Shown here piece by piece: positions 24,401-36,857 of a DNA stretch of 64,000 nucleotides. The notes under the pieces are model-generated. The model saw nothing but the letters and a program-made list of their open reading frames with translations, made no database searches and had not been told where the DNA came from. The DNA comes from Lingula anatina. Its lineage: Eukaryota; Brachiopoda; Lingulata; Lingulida; Lingulidae. The stretch covers positions 323,660 through 387,659 of the forward strand of contig NW_019773870.1 in NCBI RefSeq assembly GCF_001039355.2, given 5' to 3'. Each line of letters opens with the position of its first letter. Within the stretch, counting starts at the first letter, position 1. Made by a program: the position numbers and the translations under genes.

Positions 24401-27400
24401 CCATTCACAAATGGAAGCAAACAAACAGTGCAGTGTAGGCTGGTCGTCATGGTGAGCCTGCTGTTTATTACATAACAGAGAGACTCAGGATAGAGTTGAC
24501 TAGATTCAAACTTAACAATATGTAACATCCTTATGAAATCTTAATTCACCATACGCACCGCCTTACAGACTTGCAAAATTACCATGAACGTGGGTAAGTG
24601 ACTTCGGAGTCAATTCAATGTTTGAAGATGGACGGGATAACGTTAAGTAATTTCACTTGTAAAAACGCATTGACGCACTTCTTTGCAACATTAAAAGTGC
24701 AGTTATTACAGGACAGACTGTAACCAGGACTTCTGCAACACTCGAACGCAAAACACATATACACACATTACATCAATTGCAAACACGTGTACAATTACTG
24801 CCGATTCCAAACCATGAGTGCAAACACATTACTCTTCTATAATTCCTTTGTATTAACGATATTTAGTTCGATGATTTCATTGCTACTTACTCTATGATAG
24901 GTGCGTTTACTGTGAAGTCTACTCGAGCGTGGAGATAAGCAATGTCGAAGTGGTGGGTGTATCGGCATGTTTTCGTTCCAACTGACATCACGGCAAAGAT
25001 ATGTGGTTTTCTTAAAAATCAATTTCGCTTTTCGACTGTAACAAAATTCCTGTAGGAATATACAGGGTCATAAGTACAGAGGGATTTCTTCTACTAGTAT
25101 AATGAAAAATCTCACACGGTCTGATTACTAGCTTTTTTATCGAAGATACTGTCATGTCCGAGCGATCAGATGCAATGTCCTACGTTTGCGACCTACAAAT
25201 TGTCAGTACTTATCAAATTCACCAGAAAGCACAGATACCTATAAAAAGATCAATTAAACTCAGAATGTAAACTCATATATTGCCCAAATACAAAGATTAG
25301 AGGTATCTAGGGTTTCAGTGGGCTCTTTGATGACGTACTAATTCCAGAGCTGAAGTACGGACACATTGATTTGCAGGTCAAATCAATTTCCGGAAATATT
25401 AATTTTTGCCCTGCCAGTACAGTGGTACATGTCTAGTATATAGCAATTGTCCATCAACTCTCCATAATCCTTCTACATATATAAATACCATGCTGTTTTC
25501 CTTTCCTTTTAATCACAACTCTAAACGTTTTGCATATTAGGAAGTAATACCAATCAAGCCAGTGGCTATTTAGATTAACATTATATTTCTTAAATACCAC
25601 TAGGTAAATTGTCCAAATTATCTTGAATAAAGAATGATCAAGTACACAGAATGTAATCATTAGTATATATAACTTGGTTAAAGTGGTTAAATGCACTATT
25701 GAAACAATATTTATTTACGTATTAGATCTGAATCAATTACCATCGTTGCAAATCTTTTTTGTGTCGACAATGAACGTATAAATCTGTTTCGTAGCAAAGC
25801 TTAAAGCTGTGGTGTTGAAAGCAAAATCAATTGGTATCGTATACAATAACTGAAAATGTAGAGGGATTGTTACATAAAAGGCCAATATGCATTAATTCTC
25901 AACAGTAAATCATTTTCTAATGACGGTATATAGTTATGTTTTGCGTCAATTGATCTCGGAAACGTTCGCGATATTGGAGAATGTCCAACAAACGGGCGAT
26001 ATCAGTTGAATGATATTTTTATTGCTTAACACTATGCATTTAAGTATTGCAATAGTCAAGTAATAACTGATATATTTCTATTGAGATACTTATTGACTAT
26101 TCATCAAAATAACAATATCTCATCAAAACATATTTGATTATTTTACAACATTCAATTGATGCTTTCCAAATTGCTTTAACGCTTAATGGGACATATGATC
26201 GCTATGGTTATTTATCGTAAAACTATACATTTTGTTCAATTTGTATACAAGCTACTTAGTCCATAGTAAAATTACTAAAATGAGTTATTTATCATGCACG
26301 CTGGGTGCAGTCTATCTAAACCAGGCTCTGCATCCGATTAGAGGCATAGTTACTTACTCAACGTTTAAGTAAAGGAATCCTTGAGGAAAAACTGAGAAGA
26401 AGGTAAAAGGAAACCTACATGTAATTGAAGGGATTCATCCCTTGTTTCCTCTAAGAAAAGCTATGGGTTTTCTTTTAGTCTAACATCCAATTACCAAGAG
26501 GCAATCAGTATCGTATAAAACATAACTTTTTTTCAGAGTATTAAGGAGATGCATAACCAGATTGCCAAAACGTTACGAATTATATTCCCAATAGTCATTT
26601 CCGCGTTAGCTAACGTAATTACTGTAACAGACAACCTGGTTTTATAGCTTTAAGTGGGCTGATCTATCAGCTGAAACCTGTACTTGAATAACTTATTTAG
26701 GGAGCCAAGTATAAATCCGTCACAGCACGGGGAGAATTTGGGTATGCAGCGCTCTATTTCTGACGTCATCAGTCATGCGTAATAATCAGGTGTGCAGACA
26801 CACTACAACATTCATTCACTCTTGCTGGGAATGTACTGATTGAGGAGTGTAGGAGTGTAACAAACTACACCTGCTCGGAATAAAAGAACTTAAAAATCAA
26901 TCAATCAAACAAGCAATCAATCAAACAAACACAAATAATAGATAAATAAAGAACTAACAATAAGCAAATAAATAGACAAAACTGTACAGCTGTTTTTTTA
27001 AAGTGAGATAATACCCCGTAGACACAAGACAACTAAATCAAGGTATTACAATGAGCTCGAGGTCCTAAAGTCTCTCTCTTAATATCTAAAATCACTTCCC
27101 CGATTTTGCCGCACCGTCCTGCATGTCAATCGCCGCTATTCAATTTCGTTTGTACGGATACAGAGTGACGGGGCGGGCTCTACAATCTTTCAGCTTGCTA
27201 AATCGTCTAGCGCCAAAACAAAATGTGTCTTATTTACTAACAGGCGAATCATATTGTATATATACAGCGCTGGAGAGGTGAGCAGTCAAAATGTACATCT
27301 TTTGCAACTAAAAGTCAAGCAACGTTGATACACGTAAGCACTGGGGTTTTACTCTGACTAGCACTGACTACCAGGAACAAAATACTGTTCTTCCCAGGCC

Positions 27401-28496
27401 TCCCTGTGCTACATTGTGATAAAAGTATTAGAAACCATTTGCAAAAAAGTGGCTGAAGTAATACACTTTATCTAGCTCTGAAAAAAGATTGGGTTAGAAC
27501 AACATCTAAGTATACATTAATCTGCCGTGTATGTCAGTATGTCTGATACCTTTAATGCCTGTTTTAGACATTGCAAACCCCGTGTCTCCCAATGTCTGTT
27601 AAAACAGGTTTATTTTATAGCTATATTAGAAAAACAAACAAGTATTCATAACTGCAACATAAATACTGATCCGTGTTAACGAAAATGCACCTTATTTCTT
27701 TCTGAAACTTAACGAAAACCACTCATTTTTTCTAGAATCTAACATGTTAAATGTTTGAAATTGTTAACTTCTTGGTCGTTAATTCAAATTGTAATCGAAT
27801 GCCCATATTGTTTGACCTTAACACCTTATAAGGTTAAGGAGCAAGAAGAAACCCACATGATTACTAATGAGATTGCCATTGACATTTATGCCACCGAAAC
27901 CGGTGTTTTAGAACGGTTAAGCACATATACTCTTGAGTCCAGTTAAGGGAATGGCCTGTTTTCTCTAGGAAGACACTGTTGCCTTGGGTGTTTAATACAA
28001 TTACTTTGTCAATTCTCGAAAGTGTTGGTGACATTTTTCGAAAGAAAATTTACCTACCAAGGGTGGAATGGGCTGTAAATCTTGTCACATCGGTCCATTA
28101 CAGTGACAAGCGACCTGGGACTTCACGTGTTTTGTTAATTTTCTGAATACCAATCCTTACAGCACTATACTCAATAATGTCCTTGCTCTCCAATCACTGG
28201 AAACACGTTGGAAAAAAAAATTACGTCACAGGAGACATTATGCACGCGCTAACTCGCATGTTGCGAAAATACCATGCGCCGCATGTTGTTTGATTTTTAA
28301 AACGCTTTCATTGTCCGAAATTGTCAGATGAGTGCTGTATGGTGTAATAAAACTTTGGTTGAATTTCTGAAATAAGACACGTACGTGCATCATTTGAATT
28401 ATGGGTATGTTATTCTTCAACATTTAGCTTCCCACAATTAGTCTTTTCACGGTAAAAGAAAGCAGGGGAGTTTCTATAAAAAAAAAATGTTGATGG

Positions 28497-28499
28497 AAA

Positions 28500-28546
<47 letters not shown>

Positions 28547-28548
28547 AA
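28497..28548. repeat. (AAAT)n microsatellite
   Basis: Thirteen near-perfect AAAT units. Confidence 0.95.
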
Positions 28549-29861
28549 CATTTTATTTCCTTTAGTCAATCTTTTTATCACATCAGTTTGAAATTCAAGT
28601 CAATGGCCTTTTTGTTTCTAAATTAACAATAAAATCCCCACACTCACATTTGAACATTAGACCTGGACAATATGAAAAGTGATGGTAAAATAATTAATTC
28701 AGAACAGGGGATTTTGGAGACCATCACAACTTGGGAAGAGAAAAGGGAAAAGACCAAGAGGCAGGCAGAAAACCACTTTCTTTAAATCCAAAACTGACAG
28801 GAACAAAATATTACCCATCCAGTTCATCAAAAATAGCGGAGGATAGATGGTACTGGCTAAAATCATAGAATATTGCACTTGTAGGGGTGTGAAGGATATT
28901 TGAGACCTCCCACAGTGGCGCCCCCTACAGTTGGCGCCGTGGACGTGTTGCCATGCCTGTAATACCCATTTACAGCATTGTCATGCATTTCTTGTTGACT
29001 TGCGATGCAACTTAAGTGAAATAGGTAATTTGTGACAATCATGGGTACCAGATTAAACGAAATTATTTCTAACATTCTAAGCAGTTTTTTAAATCTTATA
29101 AAGGCATTCTGCCAGTCTCTGGAATACTTTCGACCCTGTTCTGTTATGTGCACAGATTGTTTGGCGAATGAAAGAAAGAAAAACGGGTCCTGAAAAGTAT
29201 GTCATTTTGGTCTTAAGAAAGGGTTTCTTGCCTCGGCGCCGTTTATACCCGACCATGCTGTCATTTCCCAATTTATTGTGACAATCGATCTAATGCACAT
29301 TCTTCATCTCCTAAGTGCCATTACCTCTCAGGTTTATTAGATTCCAAAATATACCCTTATCAAATTTTCATTCTACTTTACACGTCTTAGCTCATTTGAT
29401 AGATTGCAGTGCATTCCGTGACAAGAGACTGGGTTGTTTCCAATACAAAATCTGATTTAAGGTATCATGGACATTGGTGTCATGCAGCCAGGATTCGTTT
29501 TCGGAGTACCAAAGTGACAGTTCTATGAAATAATTTGTCTTTCGTGGAATTCAGCTACGTGGCATTTGATAACAGTAAATTATTACATTTACGTCACAAA
29601 AATTCAATTGTGCATACCGAAATGTATATAGTGCAAGAAAGACTAACTCATTTATATACCTCTTGGCTTTAAGGTCGCATACAGGTATGCCAGCGGACCT
29701 AGAGGCACAGAGGTCCAGTAAAATTTATGATCAATTATTTCCAAAATTATTATTTATGAGACAAAGAAGCCTGCGTGAATGAGTGATCTGATTGGCGTAA
29801 TCCTGCCCAGGGAGCAGTAGGCATCCAATCACAAGTAAGTAATCGAAGTACTAAACTTAAG

Positions 29862-29968
29862 CTTTCTCAGTGGTGAATGTATATCATTAGAACATGTTTA
29901 TCAGAGTTTTTAAACGTTTTTAAACAAACTTTCTCAACGGTACATGTATGTCACTAGAACATGCATGG
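29862..29968. repeat. Imperfect direct repeat of about 36 bp
   Basis: Two copies of a unit reading CTTTCTCA..GG(T)..ATGTAT.TCA.TAGAACATG begin near 29,863 and 29,929, separated by about 30 bp of T/A-rich sequence. The origin is unknown. Confidence 0.6.
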
Positions 29969-30953
29969 GGCACTGCAGATGAAGTACCTTTGGAATGCTT
30001 TCAATATATGAATACCTCACGTCTCCGGCACCTACAATATACACGCAACTTCCCACAAAAACAGATGTACACAGAACCCATCCCATTCAAATTACTCGTT
30101 GACATTTGGCATCCGTTGTTTCAATTTTCCAATGAAAGGAAAATAAGATTAAGATAGACGGACAAAACCTTGTCAGTTGTTGTCATATCAGCGTAACTGC
30201 TTCACTAAGCAGTGTATTAGCGTTGATGAAGTAGCTGTTGCATCCCTTTCTGGTTTCCCGCCAAAACAACAACAGCGACCTCTAACATTTGCGGGAAGGG
30301 ACGTACATGTAGGCGGTGACATCGATATTGGTACACAGCGCTTGGGGAAAAACATGCAACGCCAAGGATAACCGGTAAAGTTGTTTGATACAGAGCTTTT
30401 GAACATGAGCCAAGTGCAATAAACGAATGTATATCGGCGCAAGAAAAACCAGTACATTTCTTGCAATTAATACTATGGGCGATTAAATAAAAAAGCACGT
30501 TATTCATTTAATTTTCATGGTTTTAAAGAAAGAAAAAGTTTAAAGGGGGTGTTTTTTAAATCAAAATCTACGACGTCGGTCGCTAGATGGTGTCAGTTTA
30601 TAGCTGTATTTCAATCAATACCATATAAATCTCTAGATTTCTACGAAATCATTCTTATATTTGCCTTAACTGTATTAATGGTATAGAAACATAAATTATC
30701 ATACTATTTTATAAAAATATTAAGAAAATAATACTGTACACTGTCTCTTAAACACGCACTATCTAATAGGCCACTGTATAAACCGATGGATATAGAGAGG
30801 GGTTAGAAAATGAGAATTAATAATACTATTCAAGGGTATTGGCTAAGCCATAATTAACGGCAAATGCGCGATTGACATGTTTCAAAACAAGTTCGGAAAT
30901 ATCAAATTACGATTAAACTCTGCCTGTGGACATAGAGAACGTTTCTGAAATCC

Positions 30954-31127
30954 CTATCGACCCCCCTCTGTGATATTCTCATCTTTTGATTTTGTATATA
31001 AAGAAGTAATTCTCTTCCTATGACATTTATATGGTAAGCTAGGTAGCGTGTTACATATATCGTTTTCTTGCTCGTCTGTTCCGGAGGAGGGATTGATTTC
31101 GTTAAGCACCGTACGCGTTGCCGCCAA
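30954..31127 (-). CDS. Candidate terminal exon of a small two-exon gene
   Basis: After the acceptor tattttccag (AG at 31,129-31,128) a frame of 57 codons runs to TAG at 30,954. It would join in phase 0 to the ATGGCGGCG|GTGAGT start exon at 32,111-32,103, giving a 60-residue protein beginning MAALAATRTVLNEINPSSG, rich in Lys/Arg and Glu/Asp toward the end. I recognise no domain and see no polyadenylation signal nearby. The pairing rests only on phase and splice-site match across a 975-bp intron, so another downstream exon may be the true partner. Confidence 0.25.
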   Translation of the reverse strand: MAATRTVLNEINPSSGTDEQENDICNTLPSLPYKCHRKRITSLYTKSKDENITEGGR

Positions 31128-32102
31128 CTGGAAAATAGCTGAAACGTGTAAAATTTGATTTGTCATAATTTGATACGCATTGCTTATCTGGTCTTTATCT
31201 GTCGGTCTCACTGGGTATTGAAGCAGTTAGTGTTATGGTGATCGGTCAATATTTGAATACAAGATACACAGTGTAGTCTTGTTTCCAGACTGAAATGCCT
31301 GGAAGCAAGCCTCGGCCTCTAATGTCTTCTTAATTTCCTTACAGTCGTTAACATTCTTGTACTTCACATTTGGAGATTAATTGTTGAACATGTTTTCAAT
31401 GTTAAGATTCGCCTTTGGAAAAGAAATTGAAGGCAATCATAGCAAACTTAAATAGAATGTTTTAATATTACAAGCGTTCAAAACGTTTCGATGCATGTTA
31501 ACTATTTTGTTTTTGCACTCGTGCATCTGGCCAGAATAACATAAAATAAGAAAGCGTAGAAAGAATTTGAATATTCTGTGAAAACACTCCAATAAACGAT
31601 TCGAATGCTTCAGAAATAATCAAAAGCTTATCAGATCGTTTGCCTGTATAGTATCTTTATTTGGATGGTGGGGGCATATTTTGGAAGAAATCAGAAAAAA
31701 TATTCCCAAACTTTTAAACCTGTCATATATATATACGTAAATCCTTTGCCACCATCAATTATATATTTACTGTGTGGAAGGAATAGACGTGGTAAGATCA
31801 CAGTAAAATACATTTATACTAATTACATGGTGTTGTTTTCCAACATGAATATCAAGAAAAATAATATATTACCCCTAGCATTGCATTGTATTGTACATTT
31901 TCAATTTTAAAAGAAAAAGAAAAAATTCACATGAATATCCCTTATGCGTATAAACACAACATAAGAGATTTGACCCAACATTAACAATTAGAATAACTGC
32001 GTCTAACGGCAGTGGTTAAGCATTTCGTTTCGCCATTTTCGTATGATTTATATACCTTTGATAAAACAATAGTCATAATATCTGCGATAAGTTTCAACTC
32101 AC

Positions 32103-32111
32103 CGCCGCCAT
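32103..32111 (-). CDS. Candidate start exon ATGGCGGCG|GTGAGT
   Basis: On the minus strand the sequence CTTTGGATGGCGGCG is followed at once by the consensus donor GTGAGT. The first three codons (Met-Ala-Ala), the YY1-like ATGGCGGC context and the consensus donor together resemble the first coding exon of a broadly expressed gene. The next exon is uncertain; the best in-phase candidate is at 31,127-30,954. Confidence 0.4.
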
Positions 32112-32430
32112 CCAAAGTTTTTCTCCGTTCGATTGTATCAGGTTGGACTGTTTCACGACAACTGCGTCTCGACTTTTAAATATCTCGCTTATATCGGCAT
32201 CAATCTAATACCCTTTCTAAACACCCATCAATCTATCCAACCTCCCTAATTATTCGGATTTTGAAACCACAGCGTGAGTGTTACAGGTTAGTAATAACGG
32301 TTTTTAAGTGATAGGGCATTCGCTCTTGTGTATTCAAAAATTATTTTGATGTAATTGAATACCAATTAGATAAGCATGAGAAACATTGTATCTACGAATC
32401 GAGTACCAAAGCAATTTTGTAACGTTTTAG

Positions 32431-32627
32431 AGTGGCGGATTTAGGGGGACGCCGGGGTGGTCCTGACCCCTTCTTCATTTTCTGAAAAACATCGCACCAA
32501 TGGTCTCCTCTTAAAATTATTTCGGGGTCCTTAAGTGGGCCCCAACCCCACGCCAAAGGGGGGGGGGGCGAGGGTTGGCTACGCCTCCCCAGACCCCCCC
32601 CTTTCAAATAACCCTGGATTCGCCCCT
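32431..32627. mobile_element. hAT-like MITE, copy A
   Basis: The element opens with AGTGGCGGATTTAGG and closes with the complement of AGGGGCGAATCCAGG, forming imperfect terminal inverted repeats. It is flanked by the 7-bp duplication GTTTTAG (32,424-32,430 and 32,628-32,634), extendable to 8 bp. At about 200 bp it has no transposase frame and is non-autonomous. Its interior (…TTCTGAAAAA..ATCGCAC..ATGGTC…, C/G homopolymer runs) matches copy C at 48.2 kb. TIR and target-site size suggest the hAT superfamily; this is inferred. Confidence 0.75.
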
Positions 32628-35600
32628 GTTTTAGATATAGATCGTAAAGTGCTTCACTTTGATGAAGTGCGCAATGTCATGTCCATTTTCAAAGCAGGCC
32701 TCGAGCCACAAAGCAGGAAAGTCCAACTCTTCTCCTTTTCTGAAAAGTTATCTTTACTACCTAATTTTTCTATTTATGAAATAGCGCTGTTGCCAATTGC
32801 CAATATTAACAACCTATGTTCAAAAATATAAATATTGTAACTTTCTTTTTAAAACGTTTTCTCATCTTGAACGCATTTCTGTCCGATTAAAATTTTAAAA
32901 AAGTGTCCACAGGCTCTCTTATCACGTCTCTTTAATAATGTTCCTTTGCACTTTTATTGCAACATTTTACGATATGCTGGGAAGTGCTTTTGAGATTGAA
33001 AAAGAGGGAAGGGATAATAACCACTCAAAAGTCCATTGACACTATAATGGTGCGATTGTTGATTTATTGAAAAACATATTCATTTAGGCTTTAACCTGTT
33101 AGGAGGTAGTTGTGGCTTTTAAGTGTCCATTTTCCACAATATAAGTAGATTCTGACGACATTCGACATAACGATATCATTATGCTATTGTGAATAATAAC
33201 TTCATTACGGTTTCCACTTCAGTTGTAGGGGGACCGAAGATTTACACAAAAAATTGAAAGTGTAAGTATACATTAATCAAATACAAGTCACTGGTTCCAG
33301 AAAAAAATAGAATTACGCCACTTTGGAAAAGTGTATTATTCATGCACTATCAATCGCTGCAATGTGATTATGGGGTTTGGTGCCTGTTTTAATCATAGAC
33401 AAAAACTTGCGTAATTCGTCAGAGTGAAACTATCTCCAATCCCCCATAGAAAACTATAGGGTATGATATCACATTTTGAAAAAACAATAAGCTTCAACCT
33501 TTTACACCTTATCTATTATAAATGGTCTGAGTTTCAAAATCGACTCGATGTATTTGTCGATAAAGTTCCATTGCGCGTATACTGGAACATTGCCAATAGT
33601 GGCGTAATTGTTGAAAGTGAATTTGGGTTAAATCGTCTGTAAACACGTGTTGTATAAATTTACAACAACAATGGGAGAAAATGAATAAAATCTGTTGACA
33701 ACGTAAAGGTCAAGCTACAGGTGAACTATACAGGAATACATTAATTATAATTATAACTGGGGCCATTAAGCTTATGGCAGTGGGCAGTAATCACTCTCCG
33801 TCGATTGAAATGGTCATTTAGTGGAGCTAGTATCGAGGGGTCAAAGACACTTGAAACTGATAATCTGTCTGATTGCTCCGGATTCGTGGAAGTCTTAATG
33901 ATGGGCTTGCATGACAGAGCATGATACAATTATGCAATGTTTTGCTCTGAGAGGCACTTGAGGGAAACCTTTATGTATAATTGCTTTTGACAGCGCCTAA
34001 TTTGAATTCTAGGAAGCAGCTTGTGTTTACTGTACTTTTGATAACTGTTTGACGAAAGACGTGTGAGCGGTATACTTTCCCAGTTGCTCATAAGTGAATG
34101 ATATCTTTCTAACGGAAACAAGAACTATACAGAAACGTCATACACGAAGAGTATGATGAATCGACATGCCCTTTACCCAGAACCCTTTATATTACAAGCA
34201 TATATTCCGTCAATGACTCCTTGATAAAGTGTGAGTATCAAAATCATGTAGTATATGTTTTATTTCTCTTCACTTTGAGTCTTTCGGTTCTGTATACATT
34301 GCCATATATTTGGTCACATTTATTATCATTCTAAGAGCAGGACTAAATGCTGTTTTGCGAGCCTATATGTAAACCACTTCGAGATGCCTCTCTGAGATTG
34401 AACACAAATCAGTCCAAGAGGACAAGAAACTTGACGCAGTGTGCTCCAACTCTCCAGCGTACGATTGTAACGCATTCTAGTTATGCATTGCCCATCCCGA
34501 CCTTGATGTATTTACCTCTCAGGGAAATAACGACATCAGGGATTATTCAATTACAGATACTTAAATACATGTATTTGGCCACAAGTAAGTATCCAATGTT
34601 AGGTCCCTTCAGTGAAAAACGCATCTAGCAAAATCGGGGAGGTAATTATTTTATTGTCGCTTGTTTTTTCTATGATATTTCCCTTGGTTCAATATATTTA
34701 TCGACTTGATTGAGGTATTCAGTGACTTAAGATTAGTTAACAAATCTAAATGTACATACCGCTTTGGAGGAATGTCTAAATTCTGTTCTTTCAAAACATT
34801 GTAAGGTAAACAAAACGTCAAATAATTTTTGCTTATGGAAGATCATCACCTCCCATTTGAAACATTGAGTCAATAAAGTTTTTTAAAAAATTATACCTTT
34901 GGTCTATTTTTCAGTTTTTCTGGATCGACGAAGCTGATTAACTGGCATATAGATACAATGTAACTTCCTCTTCCCATTTTTATTTTAAAAACCTGACAAG
35001 TAAAAAAGAATGGGATCAAATCCTAGAAAAAATTGGCATAGTTAAAAAACACTAACTTATCAATATAAATAAGATTTTAACAAAATCTAAATAATCGAGA
35101 TAAAATCTCCATGATACTAAACTGTTTACCAGGCAGCTTTGATACACGTATGCAGTACTTGTTATAAAATCACCCGTTGATTATTTTGTTTTGATTACAG
35201 ATATATTGAATGTATTAAATTCCGGTGGCGTTGGCTGGATTTTTTTCGTGTTTGTGCATCTGTATTGTCAGAATAATTAGATATTTAAGGGAGAAATTTT
35301 ACTTGCATTGAGTGGTCATTCATTTTTCGGAAATCTTTGTGGCTTTTTCAACTTTCCGAAAGGCGGATATTTAGTATACTACATACATACAGTATATTTG
35401 TCTAAAAGACTCTCTACCCAGTCTGTCATTTCTTCCTACAGCCACGTGGAGTGCAAACGCCTTCGATAACCAAAGCTATCAGCACTCTACTTCATTAGTT
35501 ACAGCGTAGTAATACACACTAATGGGAGAAATGACAAGTGTCGTTTAGTCCCGCGGGAAGCACTCACTCAATCCCATTCATGTCATAAACTGATTACTTT

Positions 35601-36841
35601 CCGCCTTTTTCCATGAACTTTTCCTATTTTGCCATTTTCAAATTTATTTCTGGTCTCTAAATTTTACATTCGGTTCCATCTATGCTGGTGACATTTTGGC
35701 GAATTGAGAACGAAATGACGTATACGCGTATACCGTGCAGCCATGTTCCAATGTATTTGTCTTCCAAGAACTGCATTGTCTCATTTAAAATAACAAATAA
35801 ATAAGTGTTAAGCAATAACATAGTGTTTTCGTTAACATAATTGATGATTATACTGGCATTTACGTTTATAGTGAATCTCTTGTCAGAAGTATAATGAGGC
35901 ATTCGATTTCTTACCACAGCCACCATGCACCAACGATTTTGGCTTATAAGAAACATTTGAAATTTAAAAAAAGAACAATCGATGAATTTAAATTTCACCA
36001 TTGCCTAGACTTCTATGTGTGGTGACCCGCCTTTCTCAAAAAGGCCATTTTACGTCGTTAACCCATGCCATTACACCAAATTATATACTTATGTGACATT
36101 GCAATTGACGATACAAGCCCATAGTGCCTGTTCTTTACGAACCTTATCTGCTAGGTGTTTATCTACGGTGTCTCTCTGCAGTTTAACTATTACGTTGTTG
36201 TCAGATATTACATTATCCGACTAACAGACCTTGACAACCAAAAGCCATCCACTTTACATGTAATAGCTGAGAAAGTCGAATAAATTCAATTCCATACAAT
36301 CAACCGAAACACGTTAAACAGGGAATGAATCAAAGAGTTATTTCCTAGCCTAAATGTCTGGCTGCCACGCATGTTTCCTCCCCAGTGAATAAGTGGTAAT
36401 GTTTTTCAAAGGTGCTATGCCAACAGAGTCACTAGTAAAACGTGAGTTAATAGTAAACTGGTTGATTATAACACTCACGCCGATGAAAAGATGATGAAGA
36501 GTTCTTAGTAGATACGCCCATTGCGGGAGGTCGACTGAGGTTCATGACGTTTTTGCATACTAATGACTGTGCATGAGGTTGTCGAGGGAATGGCGTGTTA
36601 GGTTCTTACGCACGGCATAGCTTTGCTGGATACATGAACGTTTTTCTGTGTAAGAAGTTTTGATGGCGAAATAAATACTTCAATATTTGATGTTGTTGCA
36701 TAATGTAAACCTTTTTTGCCAGAGATGATTTACAGTGCTATCATTTCAATCATCAGCTCATCAGTAAAGGCAGATAGAAAATGTTGCTGTGAAGCGTACA
36801 TACCCCGGCATGTGATGGATGCATGGCGTCTTTAAGATATG

Positions 36842-36857
36842 CCCCCCCCCCCCCCCC
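36842..36857. repeat. Poly(C) run of 16
   Basis: Uninterrupted C homopolymer. Confidence 0.9.

Larger units (their letters stand above)
14610..30953. other. Long gene-free interval
   Basis: No gene supported. Frames of 60-90 codons are scattered on both strands, but none shows repeats, domains or matching splice sites that would set it apart from chance. The interval contains the simple repeats listed here and two stretches (18.2-18.9 and 19.7-20.1 kb) that look like regulatory DNA. Confidence 0.55.

Noticed and set aside
27165-27330. GC box (GGGGCGGG) and TATATATA resembling a promoter
   Set aside because: No coding exon follows, and the TATA word lies in generally AT-rich sequence.
30254-30265. 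Perfect E2F-like word TTTCCCGCCAAA
   Set aside because: Isolated motif with no identifiable gene start beside it.
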